Source of the DNA: a virus
Length of the DNA: 64,000 bases
IMG/VR virus record: IMGVR_UViG_3300025264_002028
Location: 39,240 to 103,239 of that record
Direction: 5' to 3' (one strand)
The position numbers were made by a program, and so were the translations under genes. Position 1 is the first letter of the stretch; each line of letters begins with the position of its first letter. Positions 57,968-64,000 of this stretch are shown here, in pieces. The notes below the pieces were generated by a model, which searched no databases, was not told the DNA's origin, and saw nothing but the letters and a program-made list of their open reading frames with translations.

Positions 57968-58318
57968 TCACTCCTTCCAAGCTATTTCTATAAGATTCTT
58001 TCCGAAAAATTGTTTTGTAAATTCCACTGCATCCAGTGGGTCAAATTTTTTACAGGTATATATATCTACACTAAAAAAAGCAGGAGTGATCGCATCCCAC
58101 GTATACATATGCATACCAGATTCTTTCCAATGCATGTATCCACACCACCCATATTCGGCGTCGTGAGACAAAACTGGAGCCATAAGTGATGTCATATCAA
58201 GCAATGGCCCAGTTTGTTCTATATAATCCGACATATTCTGCGCAGACATGGGGGACGTTAGAGTGCCTTCAATTATCAGTCTTTGCCTAATAATAGTTGG
58301 TGATAAATCTTTCCACAT
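57968..58318 (-). CDS. speD: S-adenosylmethionine decarboxylase-like (SpeD) protein
   Basis: This 116-residue protein has MHWKESGMHMYTWDAITP (62-79) and FFSVDIYTCKKFDP (81-94). These align with the SpeD autocleavage site (E66-S67) and catalytic Cys (C89). Where SpeD has His five residues after the Ser, this has Tyr72, with a His at 70. The family forms a pyruvoyl cofactor by self-cleavage. Homologues in phages and elsewhere can be AdoMet, ornithine or arginine decarboxylases, so the substrate is open. RBS GGAGG precedes ATG 58318. Confidence 0.75.
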   Translation of the reverse strand: MWKDLSPTIIRQRLIIEGTLTSPMSAQNMSDYIEQTGPLLDMTSLMAPVLSHDAEYGWCGYMHWKESGMHMYTWDAITPAFFSVDIYTCKKFDPLDAVEFTKQFFGKNLIEIAWKE

Positions 58319-58322
58319 AATA

Positions 58323-58622
58323 CTAACCCTCCAAAAAAGGTGGCACTCTTTTATCAATTGCCTTTTGGACTCTTCCCTTAAAGGCTATTGCAGAAAAGGG
58401 GAGGTCGATGGTTACTTTCACATTTGTGTCTTGTATATCAATGGAGCCCTTTGTATTAACACCCCGGCTAATTCCTTCAAATTGAAACCTATTGTCCGTT
58501 TCTTCAATAGAAGCATCACTTATCTCAAATGATTCTAAAAGATCATCCAGCGCAAATTTCATTTTATCTTTCGCGTCACAAACTTGAAGAGTGTGATTAT
58601 AAGTTCCTGTTACTTTAGGCAT
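58323..58622 (-). CDS. Small protein, PHA-granule-region-like
   Basis: This 99-residue protein has TKGSIDIQDTNVKVTIDLPF (about 57-76) and KGRVQKAIDKRVPPFL. This pattern resembles the polyhydroxyalkanoate-system protein family (PHA_gran_rgn). The similarity is modest. It precedes speD by four bases. Confidence 0.5.
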   Translation of the reverse strand: MPKVTGTYNHTLQVCDAKDKMKFALDDLLESFEISDASIEETDNRFQFEGISRGVNTKGSIDIQDTNVKVTIDLPFSAIAFKGRVQKAIDKRVPPFLEG

Positions 58623-58632
58623 TTCTTCCTCC

Positions 58633-58725
58633 TTAAAATAATATCAAGTGGAGAGCGAATGTCATAAGCCAGATCACTCCCCCCACTATAAGTACCCCAA
58701 CCCAATCTGTCTCAGGTTTATTCAT
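58633..58725 (-). CDS. 30-residue single-pass membrane peptide
   Basis: The frame begins MNKPETDWVGVLIVGGVIWL and is one membrane helix with a polar N-terminus. Its ATG overlaps the upstream stop as ATGA (58722-58725), the same coupling used by verified neighbours, which supports translation despite its length. Confidence 0.55.
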   Translation of the reverse strand: MNKPETDWVGVLIVGGVIWLMTFALHLILF

Positions 58726-59300
58726 TGGTACACCTTTTCAAAATCAAAAAATCTCCATCTGTTGTAATGCTCTTGATCCCACCCGGAATTAACGTCTTGT
58801 AAATATTGCATAAGGCTATACCAATCTGAAAACATATGTTGATGAGGCATCACCCCAAACATCCAGTTAGGTATTTCTTGTTTCCCCTGTTCGCACATTA
58901 CTAATACAGGTTTTTTTTGGCTAATTGCAACAAAAGCTTCATGATAGGAGCCGCACATGTGAACATCAATGTCCATATACATAATGAGAAAATGGGCTAT
59001 GTCTACCATTCGTAGATCAATAGCAGCAATATCTCTCATTGAATTTTTGACTGAATCAAAAGTGCCCTCTTTTTTGCAATAATTTATTTCGTCTCTGAAA
59101 GAAGAATCTTCTTGCGCAAAATCCGTAGGTTTATTAGATGGATCAAGAACGCCCACGCCCATCTCTTTTAATTTAGGAGTTAAGTTCCTTCTCCATGTTA
59201 CACCACCATCCTCGACCCTGTCCATCGGGCCACACAGATACGCCAACGTATTTTTTAACCTGTTACGCTCAAAAGATTCTCCGAAACCATAGGTGGTCAT
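58722..59300 (-). CDS. Nucleoside 2-deoxyribosyltransferase-like protein
   Basis: From ATG 59300 the 192-residue protein has TLAYLCGPMDRVEDGGVTWR (about 18-37), DLRMVDIAHFLIMYMD and CGSYHEAFVAISQKKPVLVM. This is the pattern of the nucleoside deoxyribosyltransferase family (G-P-M, D and G-x3-E catalytic Glu). It may exchange or remove bases from (deoxy)nucleosides. Coupled on both sides by ATGA overlaps. Confidence 0.75.
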   Translation of the reverse strand: MTTYGFGESFERNRLKNTLAYLCGPMDRVEDGGVTWRRNLTPKLKEMGVGVLDPSNKPTDFAQEDSSFRDEINYCKKEGTFDSVKNSMRDIAAIDLRMVDIAHFLIMYMDIDVHMCGSYHEAFVAISQKKPVLVMCEQGKQEIPNWMFGVMPHQHMFSDWYSLMQYLQDVNSGWDQEHYNRWRFFDFEKVYQ

Positions 59301-59485
59301 AGCGCTCTCTCTCCTAAGTGAAAAATATTCCGTATACGATACCACCATCCACGCGATTTTTTGCTCTTTCTAAATTCAGTAGTAAATCCTGATCGATGTT
59401 CTTTCATCATCTTCTGCGCTTTCCGTCGCCAACATTTGCTAACCTCCTTGAGCTGTTGATCCGATAAACCGGTATCACCTCTCAT
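59297..59485 (-). CDS. Small basic protein
   Basis: This 62-residue protein begins MRGDTGLSDQQLKEVSKCWR and is strongly basic (TEFRKSKKSRGWWYRIRNIF). It may bind nucleic acid or membrane. Its start overlaps the upstream gene by 11 bases. No family recognised. Confidence 0.55.
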   Translation of the reverse strand: MRGDTGLSDQQLKEVSKCWRRKAQKMMKEHRSGFTTEFRKSKKSRGWWYRIRNIFHLGERAL

Positions 59486-59954
59486 TACGGGCCTCTCTTA
59501 ATTTTTCAAGTACGCTTTTAAGTAAAATGGTCTGTGACCATACGCTATTATTAACAGTATGCACTCCGTTGTAAATTTCTTTTGTATCCTTCTTTAGTTG
59601 TTCTACAGTTTCGGGAATTTCCTCCAGTTGTTCTTCAGAATGGGTAACCAAAACATCTTCTTTCTCAACACCAGCTGAGCATTCAGGACAGAATTGTATG
59701 GATTCTGTTGCTGGGTCATGCTTATCTAAATAATGGTTGTACCGTAATATCATATCTGTGGTGCTTGAGAGCTGTTGGTGTGCTTTGCCTATTTCGTTAA
59801 TCACTTGGGTGTTAGCAACAATGACATTCCTAATCATGGTTTTCTGAGCGCTTAACTCACGACGCATACGGTGATATCTTGTTATAACCCCAGCAAACAT
59901 TATAAGCAAGATAAAGATAAAAACCACATCGAACCACAGTAAATATTTTTTCAT
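59475..59954 (-). CDS. Membrane-anchored coiled-coil protein with HYxxxH-CxxC motif
   Basis: This 159-residue protein has an N-terminal membrane helix (LLWFDVVFIFILLIMFAGVI). Coiled-coil sequence flanks HYLDKHDPATESIQFCPEC (about 74-92), the same motif found twice in the protein at 19761-20336. The C-terminal half is helical and acidic. Probably the same membrane-protein family; function unknown. Confidence 0.6.
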   Translation of the reverse strand: MKKYLLWFDVVFIFILLIMFAGVITRYHRMRRELSAQKTMIRNVIVANTQVINEIGKAHQQLSSTTDMILRYNHYLDKHDPATESIQFCPECSAGVEKEDVLVTHSEEQLEEIPETVEQLKKDTKEIYNGVHTVNNSVWSQTILLKSVLEKLREARNER

Positions 59955-59964
59955 GGTAACTATT

Positions 59965-60183
59965 TCAACTGAGCAGGTGTTTGGAAATTATTTCTAGGCG
60001 GTCTTCCGCATCTACGAGATTATCTAGTGCTGTGTCCAATTCTTTGTAGAGATCGTCTGTACTGTGATCCCCAATACCCACAGCATTATCCAAAAGAAGT
60101 TCAAAGGATGCTAAGGAAGCTGATTTATCAGACTCAGCTTTTTTTAGCATGTAAGCAACTGCGTGTTTCCTGAAGTTTAACAT
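59965..60183 (-). CDS. Small helical protein with VGIGDH motif, paralogue 2
   Basis: From ATG 60183 the 72-residue protein begins MLNFRKHAVAYMLKKAESDK. It has DNAVGIGDHSTDDLYKELDT (about 31-50), paralogous to the 36604-36858 protein. It follows a terminator hairpin. Function unknown. Confidence 0.6.
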   Translation of the reverse strand: MLNFRKHAVAYMLKKAESDKSASLASFELLLDNAVGIGDHSTDDLYKELDTALDNLVDAEDRLEIISKHLLS

Positions 60184-60207
60184 TGTTTCCTCATTATGAT
60201 AAGAATT

Positions 60208-60241
60208 AAAAAAAAGTCCCCGCGAATAAATTCGCGAGGAC
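60208..60241 (-). terminator. Rho-independent terminator
   Basis: On the minus strand, GTCCTCGCGAA and TTCGCGGGGAC (60231-60241 with 60216-60226, one mismatch) and a 4-base loop are followed by TTTTTTTT. It lies seven bases past the stop of the secreted protein gene at 60248-60661. Confidence 0.85.
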
Positions 60242-60247
60242 ACGGGT

Positions 60248-60661
60248 TCAACGACGAGTTACACTGGATGGCAATGGTGGAATGGGGAAATGAAGGGGAT
60301 GAACTACTGGTCCCGATCCCTCGGTGGGAGTTACTTCAATAGGTGGTAGCTCCTCAAAGGTTGGACCCGGTAGTTCTTTCAGTTCTCCCGGAACGTAACG
60401 CCAACGAAGCTGAGGTCGACGATACATATATGTTCTGCGTTTCGGAAGACACATGCGTGCCCTGAAGGGAGCTGTCACAATTGCTCCTACACCATGTACC
60501 ACTTTTCCAGTGAGATCACATGCGTAAACACCAACACCCATAACCAAGTCCAGCGGGCTACGACATTCTACAAAAATGGGTTTTGGCTTACGTCTCTCGA
60601 CTGCACTAACTCCTGAAGTCAAAAACAAAACAGTAAACATCGCAATAACTAATTTCTTCAT
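60248..60661 (-). CDS. Secreted basic proline-rich protein
   Basis: This 137-residue protein has a signal peptide (MKKLVIAMFTVLFLTSGVSA). A basic body follows with two cysteines in the first half (FVEC; YACDL) and a Pro/Glu-rich tail (LKELPGPTFEELPPIEVTPT). It may be envelope-directed or virion-associated. No family recognised. Confidence 0.6.
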   Translation of the reverse strand: MKKLVIAMFTVLFLTSGVSAVERRKPKPIFVECRSPLDLVMGVGVYACDLTGKVVHGVGAIVTAPFRARMCLPKRRTYMYRRPQLRWRYVPGELKELPGPTFEELPPIEVTPTEGSGPVVHPLHFPIPPLPSSVTRR

Positions 60662-60663
60662 GT

Positions 60664-60843
60664 CTAATCCTTGTGTCTTGTAATATAAGCTATCTGATTT
60701 GCGCTATCAAGCGCCACTATCCTATAAGATCCATCTTCCTCTATCTCAATTACATCTTCCACCTCCATATCACTAGTCATAGAATATAAACGCACACGCT
60801 CAGATCCGATTTCTTTAGCTGCGTCAAAGTGCTCAGGAATCAT
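60664..60843 (-). CDS. Small hypothetical protein (59 residues)
   Basis: The frame begins MIPEHFDAAKEIGSERVRLY and ends IAYITRHKD, filling what would be a 180-base gap. Its ATG overlaps the upstream stop (ATGA). Mixed strand/helix; no family recognised. Confidence 0.65.
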   Translation of the reverse strand: MIPEHFDAAKEIGSERVRLYSMTSDMEVEDVIEIEEDGSYRIVALDSANQIAYITRHKD

Positions 60844-61049
60844 TTCGTAAATCTGTTTCCAATATCAAGACCTGTCTTATATACTTGAGAAAAGATTTTA
60901 TGCTCATCTTTACTCTTAATATTCTCAACAAATTCTCGTAAAAATGCAACCCTAACTTTGATTCTTTGTTGATTATTGGGATATCGTGTTAACATTTCAC
61001 TAATTTCATCTACATATTGTAACACAACTTTTTTTTCAGTCACACTCAT
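60840..61049 (-). CDS. Small helical protein after rIIB
   Basis: From ATG 61049 the 69-residue protein begins MSVTEKKVVLQYVDEISEML. It is helical with basic and acidic faces. A second ATG lies at 61052. It overlaps rIIB by 14 bases and the next small gene by 4. No family recognised. Confidence 0.6.
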   Translation of the reverse strand: MSVTEKKVVLQYVDEISEMLTRYPNNQQRIKVRVAFLREFVENIKSKDEHKIFSQVYKTGLDIGNRFTK

Positions 61050-61833
61050 CATAGTCAGGCTCCTCATTGTTGTATTCAAAAAAACCACACACGTCCGACT
61101 CACTCTCGTAATCCTCTACAACAGCAGGCAGTAATTCGCCGTCATATTCTCCAACAACTTCATATTTGCAGCAACGAAGCTTTTGGTGACCCGAGTCCAG
61201 AGGAACACTGACAACATCAGCTGGATCGATTTTGCAGATTACAATCTTGTCACCCGCACTGCCGTATGATTTGACGTAATCAATGGCGCCAACGTGGAGA
61301 CCCTGACTGCATCCAATATCACAGTTGTCATCAACTCGAAATCTAGGCATGCTGACCATCTCTCCCACAGAATTATTCATCTTACCTGAATATTTATCTG
61401 TGAAGTCACGCTTAACAGCCTTATATGCCAAGAAATAACCCTCTGGAGTTATAGGTAGAAATTTGTGAGATAGAAATTCGTATAGTTCATGAATAGCCCT
61501 GTATGAGGGGTTTTGGTATAACCGTTTGAGAAAATTTAGAATAGGATCAACGTCGAAATTTTGTTTAATCATTTCGACAATCCGATTGGTAATCGCACTG
61601 TGAACCTGTTCGTCTACGTAATACAGTACCCCATCCCGAAATCTAAATGATCCGTTACTCCAGTTCTCAATTTTGGAACCGGTATCAATTAATTCTACCA
61701 TTTGTGTAGCATCTCCACTCCGCACACACTCAACTAGAGACATGTATTCTGGATGAGATGGTCCAAACTGATAAGACTTATTGTCTGTTACTACTGTCCA
61801 GTTTCCTTGGCTGTCTTTAATGTGACTAAGCAT
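61036..61833 (-). CDS. rIIB: RIIB-like protein
   Basis: This 265-residue protein has ITPEGYFLAYKAVKRDFTDK (about 143-162), SGKMNNSVGEMVSMPRFRVD, CSQGLHVGAIDYV and KIDPADVVSVPLDSGHQKLR, the characteristic T4 rIIB core. RII proteins protect T4 lysis-inhibited or superinfected cells, acting with rIIA at the membrane. rIIA lies two genes upstream. ATG 61833 follows GAGGA. The acidic tail ends EPDYDECD. Confidence 0.9.
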   Translation of the reverse strand: MLSHIKDSQGNWTVVTDNKSYQFGPSHPEYMSLVECVRSGDATQMVELIDTGSKIENWSNGSFRFRDGVLYYVDEQVHSAITNRIVEMIKQNFDVDPILNFLKRLYQNPSYRAIHELYEFLSHKFLPITPEGYFLAYKAVKRDFTDKYSGKMNNSVGEMVSMPRFRVDDNCDIGCSQGLHVGAIDYVKSYGSAGDKIVICKIDPADVVSVPLDSGHQKLRCCKYEVVGEYDGELLPAVVEDYESESDVCGFFEYNNEEPDYDECD

Positions 61834-61834
61834 C

Positions 61835-62134
61835 CTAAAAAATCCTCTCGTCTCGGGGTTTCGGTTGAATAGTTTTGTCCACGATTTCACCGTCGTCAGT
61901 GAGCACAACAAAAAACGATTTTTCAATTTTAAAACTGGGGGCTATACTCTCCTCTTTTTTATATTCATTGGTCCATATATCTATACGATATCGATTGTGA
62001 AATACATTTGTAACAGAGATCTCGTAAAGATGATCGACATGTCCCACAAAATCCTTTAACATCTTTTCAGACATCTCTGGTTTTTTGCGTTTAATTTTCT
62101 TGGCCGCTGGAGGTTTTGTCATAATCTGTTCCAT
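61835..62134 (-). CDS. Small protein between rIIA and rIIB
   Basis: From ATG 62134 (GGGAG, 6 bases) the 99-residue protein begins MEQIMTKPPAAKKIKRKKPE. It has a beta-rich middle (LYEISVTNVFHNRYRIDIWT) and VVLTDDGEIVDKTIQ. It lies one base after rIIA and one base before rIIB. No family recognised; partnership with the RII pair is inferred. Confidence 0.65.
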   Translation of the reverse strand: MEQIMTKPPAAKKIKRKKPEMSEKMLKDFVGHVDHLYEISVTNVFHNRYRIDIWTNEYKKEESIAPSFKIEKSFFVVLTDDGEIVDKTIQPKPRDERIF

Positions 62135-62135
62135 T

Positions 62136-64000
62136 TTAGGCTCCCTTGATGTAATTGAGGACAACTTCTAGTTTTTCAGGCTTCCGTAGTTCCCATGAGT
62201 TAGTAAATTCCAACATGGGATACTTGTCCGTAATCTCTTTTTGAATTATATCAAGTGAATAATCATAGTCAAGCTTAATTTCTAGATTATCATAGATTAT
62301 AGTGTCTGCCTGCTTACTAAATTGCTCTAATTTTTCTGCAAAAGTACTAAATACTGGAAGATCGGAGTGACAGGCTAAATATCGAATGGTATTATTGGCA
62401 GAGCGCTCACACTTCATAACACTCTCAGGTGCAGTTTTCTTTACTTCACGTTGGAGATAATCATTGAGTGATATCCAGTTACCTTTCTCAAACTTTTTAG
62501 TTTTGGTAAATGCTGACTTCACACCATATACTACAGGCGTTTCAACACCCACCTCCCCAGCTTGTTGCAAGGTGCGTAAAATTCGATTAACACTATTAAG
62601 ATACCATGCTCCTCCTTGCCACACAGGCTTCCATCTCCTGATTTCAACATAAACTCGCTCCGTTGTGGTATCATTCATATCTACGTCCGTTTTACTCCAG
62701 CACTCGGCTGCCTTATGGGCGTTCCCACACATATCAAGAGTAAATACTTTCTCCTTGCATATTTCAGTTTTCCTGCGATAGGTCTCTGTCTTAGGGATCT
62801 CTTTTTCTAGATCCAAGATAAATTCAGGATCAATATTTAATTCATCTATTTGTTGCTGGGTAAGAAGTACCACAAGCATACGCATGTCTCCCAGCTCAGA
62901 CAAATATTGGCGAATACGTGTTTCATAACGGGGTTGATGTAAAAATAACTTAACTTCAGGACCGAAAGGAAGCGAGTGTGTTTCAGCCCTGTCAGGAGCC
63001 TTTCTGTATGAGGTTTTTGAAAAATAGGTGATTGGTTTTTCCGTGTGAGGAATTAAGTACGGCGCAAAATCACCAGAGTGTTTCATAATTATACTACCGG
63101 TATGACCAGTTTTCATAGAAGCTAACTTAAGTGACTTTTTATACGGAGTAGGTTCTTTTTCAATTTCATCAACAAGATAATCTTTAAGCTTGAGAAGTAC
63201 TGTTGTAATTGTGTTCGTCAGGGCATTTCTCGTTTTATCATCCAGCGAAAGATTTTCGCGCCCCGGATCAAAGCTTAGATCCCCAAGCTCAAATCTGACA
63301 TACCCTGACAGATCAGAAAACTCACTCGGTATATCGTACGCAACATTACCCATCACGGCTTTTAGCTGAGCCCAACCATGCTGAAGGCCAATCTTACCAT
63401 TGTTAAAAATGTAAGATGTTTTCTTGAGCCTAATGCGTTCGGTACATTCAGATAGGTTAATGTTTGGTACATCCTGAAAATATTGATACACCTCGACGGC
63501 CTCATCAATAAATTCGCCGACTCTCCCGTCTACATTGACAATAACTTCTAGGCCCGCATGATCTTCTGAAGTTTCTGTGATCAGTAACGCTATCTGTGGC
63601 TCACCATCTTCATCACGATAACAGCTGTAGGTTTTCTTACTCCCGCCAAAACAGCTGGCCACCGTAAAACTATCTACTAAACAGAACGGTGACTTACTCC
63701 CGAGACCCAGAGCCCCAATATAATCGTTAGATCCTGTTTTTGTACTACAAAAATAAGTGGTGAAGATCTCCCTGACATCTTGTTCAGAGAGACCCACACC
63801 ATAATCTCGAACGCCGAACCACGGTTCTAAGCTAGTAGGGAGATGCACGTCAAACGGCTGGTCGTTGCCAGCCTCGATATGAGCATCGTGGGCGTTACAG
63901 CTTAACTCCCTAATAACTGCACGAACCTTGTGGGTATAAATATTGGATGACAAAATATCAAACGCTTTAGCACTTGCCGCAATCTTAAAACTACTAGTTT
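62136..64000 (-). CDS. rIIA: RIIA-like GHKL ATPase, partial (runs off right edge)
   Basis: The frame is open to the window edge; the visible part is about 621 residues. Near the edge it reads AASAKAFDILSSNIYTHKVR, then AVIRELSCNAHDAH (N box), WFGVRDYGVGLS (G1 box) and GALGLGSKSPF (G2 box) of a Bergerat-fold ATPase. This is the rIIA layout. The apparent start at 63953 is an internal TTG, and the true start lies beyond 64000. The C-terminal half is diverged. Confidence 0.9.
   Translation of the reverse strand, partial: TSSFKIAASAKAFDILSSNIYTHKVRAVIRELSCNAHDAHIEAGNDQPFDVHLPTSLEPWFGVRDYGVGLSEQDVREIFTTYFCSTKTGSNDYIGALGLGSKSPFCLVDSFTVASCFGGSKKTYSCYRDEDGEPQIALLITETSEDHAGLEVIVNVDGRVGEFIDEAVEVYQYFQDVPNINLSECTERIRLKKTSYIFNNGKIGLQHGWAQLKAVMGNVAYDIPSEFSDLSGYVRFELGDLSFDPGRENLSLDDKTRNALTNTITTVLLKLKDYLVDEIEKEPTPYKKSLKLASMKTGHTGSIIMKHSGDFAPYLIPHTEKPITYFSKTSYRKAPDRAETHSLPFGPEVKLFLHQPRYETRIRQYLSELGDMRMLVVLLTQQQIDELNIDPEFILDLEKEIPKTETYRRKTEICKEKVFTLDMCGNAHKAAECWSKTDVDMNDTTTERVYVEIRRWKPVWQGGAWYLNSVNRILRTLQQAGEVGVETPVVYGVKSAFTKTKKFEKGNWISLNDYLQREVKKTAPESVMKCERSANNTIRYLACHSDLPVFSTFAEKLEQFSKQADTIIYDNLEIKLDYDYSLDIIQKEITDKYPMLEFTNSWELRKPEKLEVVLNYIKGA

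Noticed and set aside
1-64000. Many plus-strand frames of 60-130 codons
   Set aside because: All lie opposite recognisable minus-strand genes, lack RBS and family motifs, and are shadows of them.

Overview
The window is an internal 64 kb piece of a large tailed-phage genome (or an integrated or assembled copy of one). Every gene I can support lies on the minus strand. Both edges cut genes: a glycosyltransferase at the left and rIIA at the right. The sequence is AT-rich and tightly packed, with ATGA, TAATG and GTGA stop/start overlaps throughout. Phage hallmarks are rIIA/rIIB homologues, a small sigma factor, a phage-type DNA replication set, dUTPase, ThyX, class II ribonucleotide reductase, PhoH, YopX proteins, a tRNA and a tmRNA. 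No terminase, portal or major capsid gene is visible, so the phage family cannot be fixed. Three Tat-signal DUF1501 proteins and a matrixin protease point to a Planctomycetes (PVC group) host. That is inference from family distribution.

Layout, in + coordinates (transcription runs from high to low): (1) 1-8.9 kb, surface-glycan genes: several glycosyltransferases, GDP-fucose synthase and a sugar nucleotidyltransferase. (2) 8.9-27 kb, replication, recombination and nucleotide genes: SSB, a DNA polymerase III alpha split in two around a DnaQ-like exonuclease, RecB-like nuclease, dNMP kinase, primase, DnaB helicase, dUTPase, RecA and PhoH, plus FkbM methyltransferase and a 2OG dioxygenase. (3) 27-36.9 kb, two DUF1501 genes, a putative virion protein, ribonucleotide reductase, dCMP deaminase, a probable structural protein with its own terminator, and a sigma factor. 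(4) 36.9-38.3 kb, small membrane proteins around a secreted matrix-metalloproteinase-like protease. (5) 38.3-44.3 kb, a second glycan cassette with a sulfotransferase and a cytidylyltransferase, then ThyX. (6) 44.3-51.3 kb, accessory genes (M19 dipeptidase, PAP2 phosphatase, IscA-like protein) and a run of tiny genes joined by a repeated RBS/stop/start module. (7) 51.3-64 kb, a DUF1501 duplicate, secreted serine protease, second ThyX, second nuclease, tmRNA, tRNA-Arg, second dCMP deaminase, a saccharopine-dehydrogenase-like enzyme, SpeD, a deoxyribosyltransferase-like protein, and rIIB/rIIA.

The most unusual items are a compact phage tmRNA (tag AEPSLALAA) whose 5' end overlaps a protein gene, a phage-encoded MMP-like protease with a cysteine switch, three DUF1501 genes, the split polymerase, a gene that seems to start on AUU, and a perfect sigma70 promoter lying inside a terminator hairpin. 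All assignments come from reading the sequence; no database search was run.
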